Assembly (NCBI GenBank): GCA_026003355.1
Contig: BPHC01000008.1
Span: 62,001-126,000 of the forward strand
Length of the DNA: 64,000 nucleotides
From: Cyclobacteriaceae bacterium
GTDB lineage: Bacteria > Bacteroidota > Bacteroidia > Cytophagales > Cyclobacteriaceae
Direction of reading: 5' to 3'
Every line of letters starts with the position of its first letter. Within the stretch, counting starts at the first letter, position 1. The notes under the pieces were generated by a model, which was given only the letters and a program-made list of their open reading frames with translations, made no database searches and had not been told where the DNA came from. Positions 63,037 through 64,000 of this stretch are shown in pieces. The translations under genes were made by a program, and so were the position numbers.

Positions 63037-63237
63037 ATGAGAAACATGTTGAAAAAATTATGTATGGCTGCTTTTGCGTCTGTACTTTTGGTATCAGCTT
63101 TCACTTTAACTCCGATTCCTAAAGTTTCAGCCTGTGATATTGAAGTGCAAAGTCTGGATGATTCCGAGGGCCCTAGACTTCACAGGCGCCATTGCAATGG
63201 TGAATGCAATAATTCGGGAAGACAGTGCCGAATTTGA
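63037..63237 (+). CDS. Small secreted cysteine-rich peptide 4 (cassette 4)
   Basis: The product is 66 aa. The signal (MLKKLCMAAFASVLLVSAFT) is followed by VSAC, which fits both a signal-peptidase site and a lipobox, so lipidation is possible. The mature part has four cysteines (SACDIEV, RRHCNGECNNSGRQC) and several Arg/His. An in-frame TAA lies just upstream (63025-63027), which proves that the leader does not form part of this protein. No family is recognised. Confidence 0.75.
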   Translation: MRNMLKKLCMAAFASVLLVSAFTLTPIPKVSACDIEVQSLDDSEGPRLHRRHCNGECNNSGRQCRI

Positions 63238-63258
63238 TACTAAGACTCATGAACTCAT

Positions 63259-63292
63259 GAAAGGGGCTGTCTGTTGTATGATAGCCTCTTTC
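63259..63292 (+). terminator. Hairpin between peptide 4 and its propeller gene
   Basis: GAAAGGGGCT (63259-63268) pairs with AGCCTCTTTC (63283-63292) with one G-U pair, loop of 14 bases, followed by AT-rich sequence (TAAATTTA). It occupies the same place as the hairpins in the other three cassettes. Confidence 0.6.
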
Positions 63293-63321
63293 TAAATTTA
63301 CTGGCTTTTAATATCGTTTAG

Positions 63322-64000
63322 ATGAGGTTAATACAATTATTTCCAGTTCTCTTTGTTGCTTTATTTTCCTGCAGGGAACGATCCGCTTCAATATCAAATG
63401 AAGTTTCTCATGTTCCAATTGAAGAACCTCTCCCTTCTTCAACCCGCTACACATTAATCGCGTCAGATACAATTGCAATTGAGGTGGATTCTTTGACCAT
63501 GCCTGTAAACCGTGTGTCTCAATTTGTTAGTATTAATAATGAAACGTGGTTGATCTCTTATAATCAGAAAATGCACAGCCTTCAATTTTATAATATTAAT
63601 GAAAGAAGCAGAAAATCAATTATTTCACTGATGTCTGCTGGGCCTTCGGGAGTAGAGCAAATCAGCGGAATTTGCTTTATAAACTTTGATTCGATATTAC
63701 TTGCTACCACTTCGCCTAAACGCAGGCTTGTTTTAATTGACTCGCAGGCAAATCTTATTGATCAATGGGAAATTTCGGATACGCTGAAGTATAACAACAT
63801 CCTTTACGATTTGTATATTTACAAAAATTTTGAACTAACGTTTAATCGCGGCAAGGTTACAGTTAGCATTTCTCCATACCTCCCACCCGAGTCGCCAGCT
63901 TGTTATCAATACCCTTACCTGGTTGAGTATGACCTGATTAAACGGAGAGTAACGGCTAACTATGGTCAGTTTCCATTTGAATCAGACAAAATTTATTTAT
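63322..64000 (+). CDS. DUF4221-like propeller lipoprotein (cassette 4, 3' truncated by window edge)
   Basis: The frame is open from the ATG at 63322 to the end of the window (226 codons seen). Lipoprotein signal MRLIQLFPVLFVALFSC is followed by a mature part with MSAGPSGVEQISGICFINFD, the same motif position as GPNGIG in the cassette 2 and 3 proteins. Strand-like segments such as ETWLISYNQKMHSLQFYN and KRRLVLIDSQANLIDQWE fit a propeller. The C-terminal part lies outside the window. Confidence 0.75.
   Translation, partial: MRLIQLFPVLFVALFSCRERSASISNEVSHVPIEEPLPSSTRYTLIASDTIAIEVDSLTMPVNRVSQFVSINNETWLISYNQKMHSLQFYNINERSRKSIISLMSAGPSGVEQISGICFINFDSILLATTSPKRRLVLIDSQANLIDQWEISDTLKYNNILYDLYIYKNFELTFNRGKVTVSISPYLPPESPACYQYPYLVEYDLIKRRVTANYGQFPFESDKIYL

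Overview
The window comes from a member of the Bacteroidota, most likely of the Cytophagales or a close relative. It carries porP/sprF followed by gldK, gldL, gldM and gldN, a SprE/PorW-like lipoprotein, OmpA proteins with PD40 repeats, a patatin fused to a barrel, a DUF4271 protein and a LytS/LytTR pair. Many genes have the Bacteroidota -7 promoter box TAnnTTTG a few bases before the start codon and lack a Shine-Dalgarno sequence. I see no rRNA, tRNA, CRISPR array or transposase.

Layout. 0-15 kb: the 3' part of dsbD, an M23 peptidase, a patatin-barrel lipase, two OmpA proteins, a transglutaminase-like protein, an aldehyde dehydrogenase, an AsmA protein and an M28 peptidase. 15-21 kb: M28 peptidase, tag, a hypothetical gene and rluD, each broken by small indels, mixed with intact genes (RidA-like, class V aminotransferase, trans-sulfuration enzyme). 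21-34 kb: housekeeping genes (gdhA, aldo/keto reductase, uvrA, a two-component pair, hemW, hemD-like). 34-47 kb: gliding and type IX secretion (porP/sprF-gldKLMN, sprE-like) with uvrC and a class A PBP. 46.5-48.4 kb: M23 peptidase, bactofilin and AtpZ-like genes. 48.4-62.6 kb: an RND efflux locus (adaptor, two permeases and a TolC fragment).

The most unusual part is 52.6-64 kb. Four plus-strand cassettes lie within or beside the minus-strand efflux genes. Each has the same order: a near-identical leader of about 270 bp (putative promoter plus a GC-rich structured 5' UTR), a small secreted peptide gene of 63-69 codons, usually cysteine-rich, a hairpin that looks like a terminator or attenuator, and a lipoprotein of the six-bladed beta-propeller/DUF4221 type. 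Three of them then carry a third gene or the start of one. The leader ends 18-25 bases before each start codon and the sequence after it is unrelated between cassettes. This looks like a portable expression leader that drives diversifying secreted peptides together with a propeller lipoprotein. The efflux operon appears to have been split by the cassettes, leaving a TolC remnant of about 190 bp between cassettes 3 and 4.

At least eight single-base indels, mostly +1 and several in homopolymers, break five genes. They may be true decay or assembly errors and should be checked before the genes are called pseudogenes.
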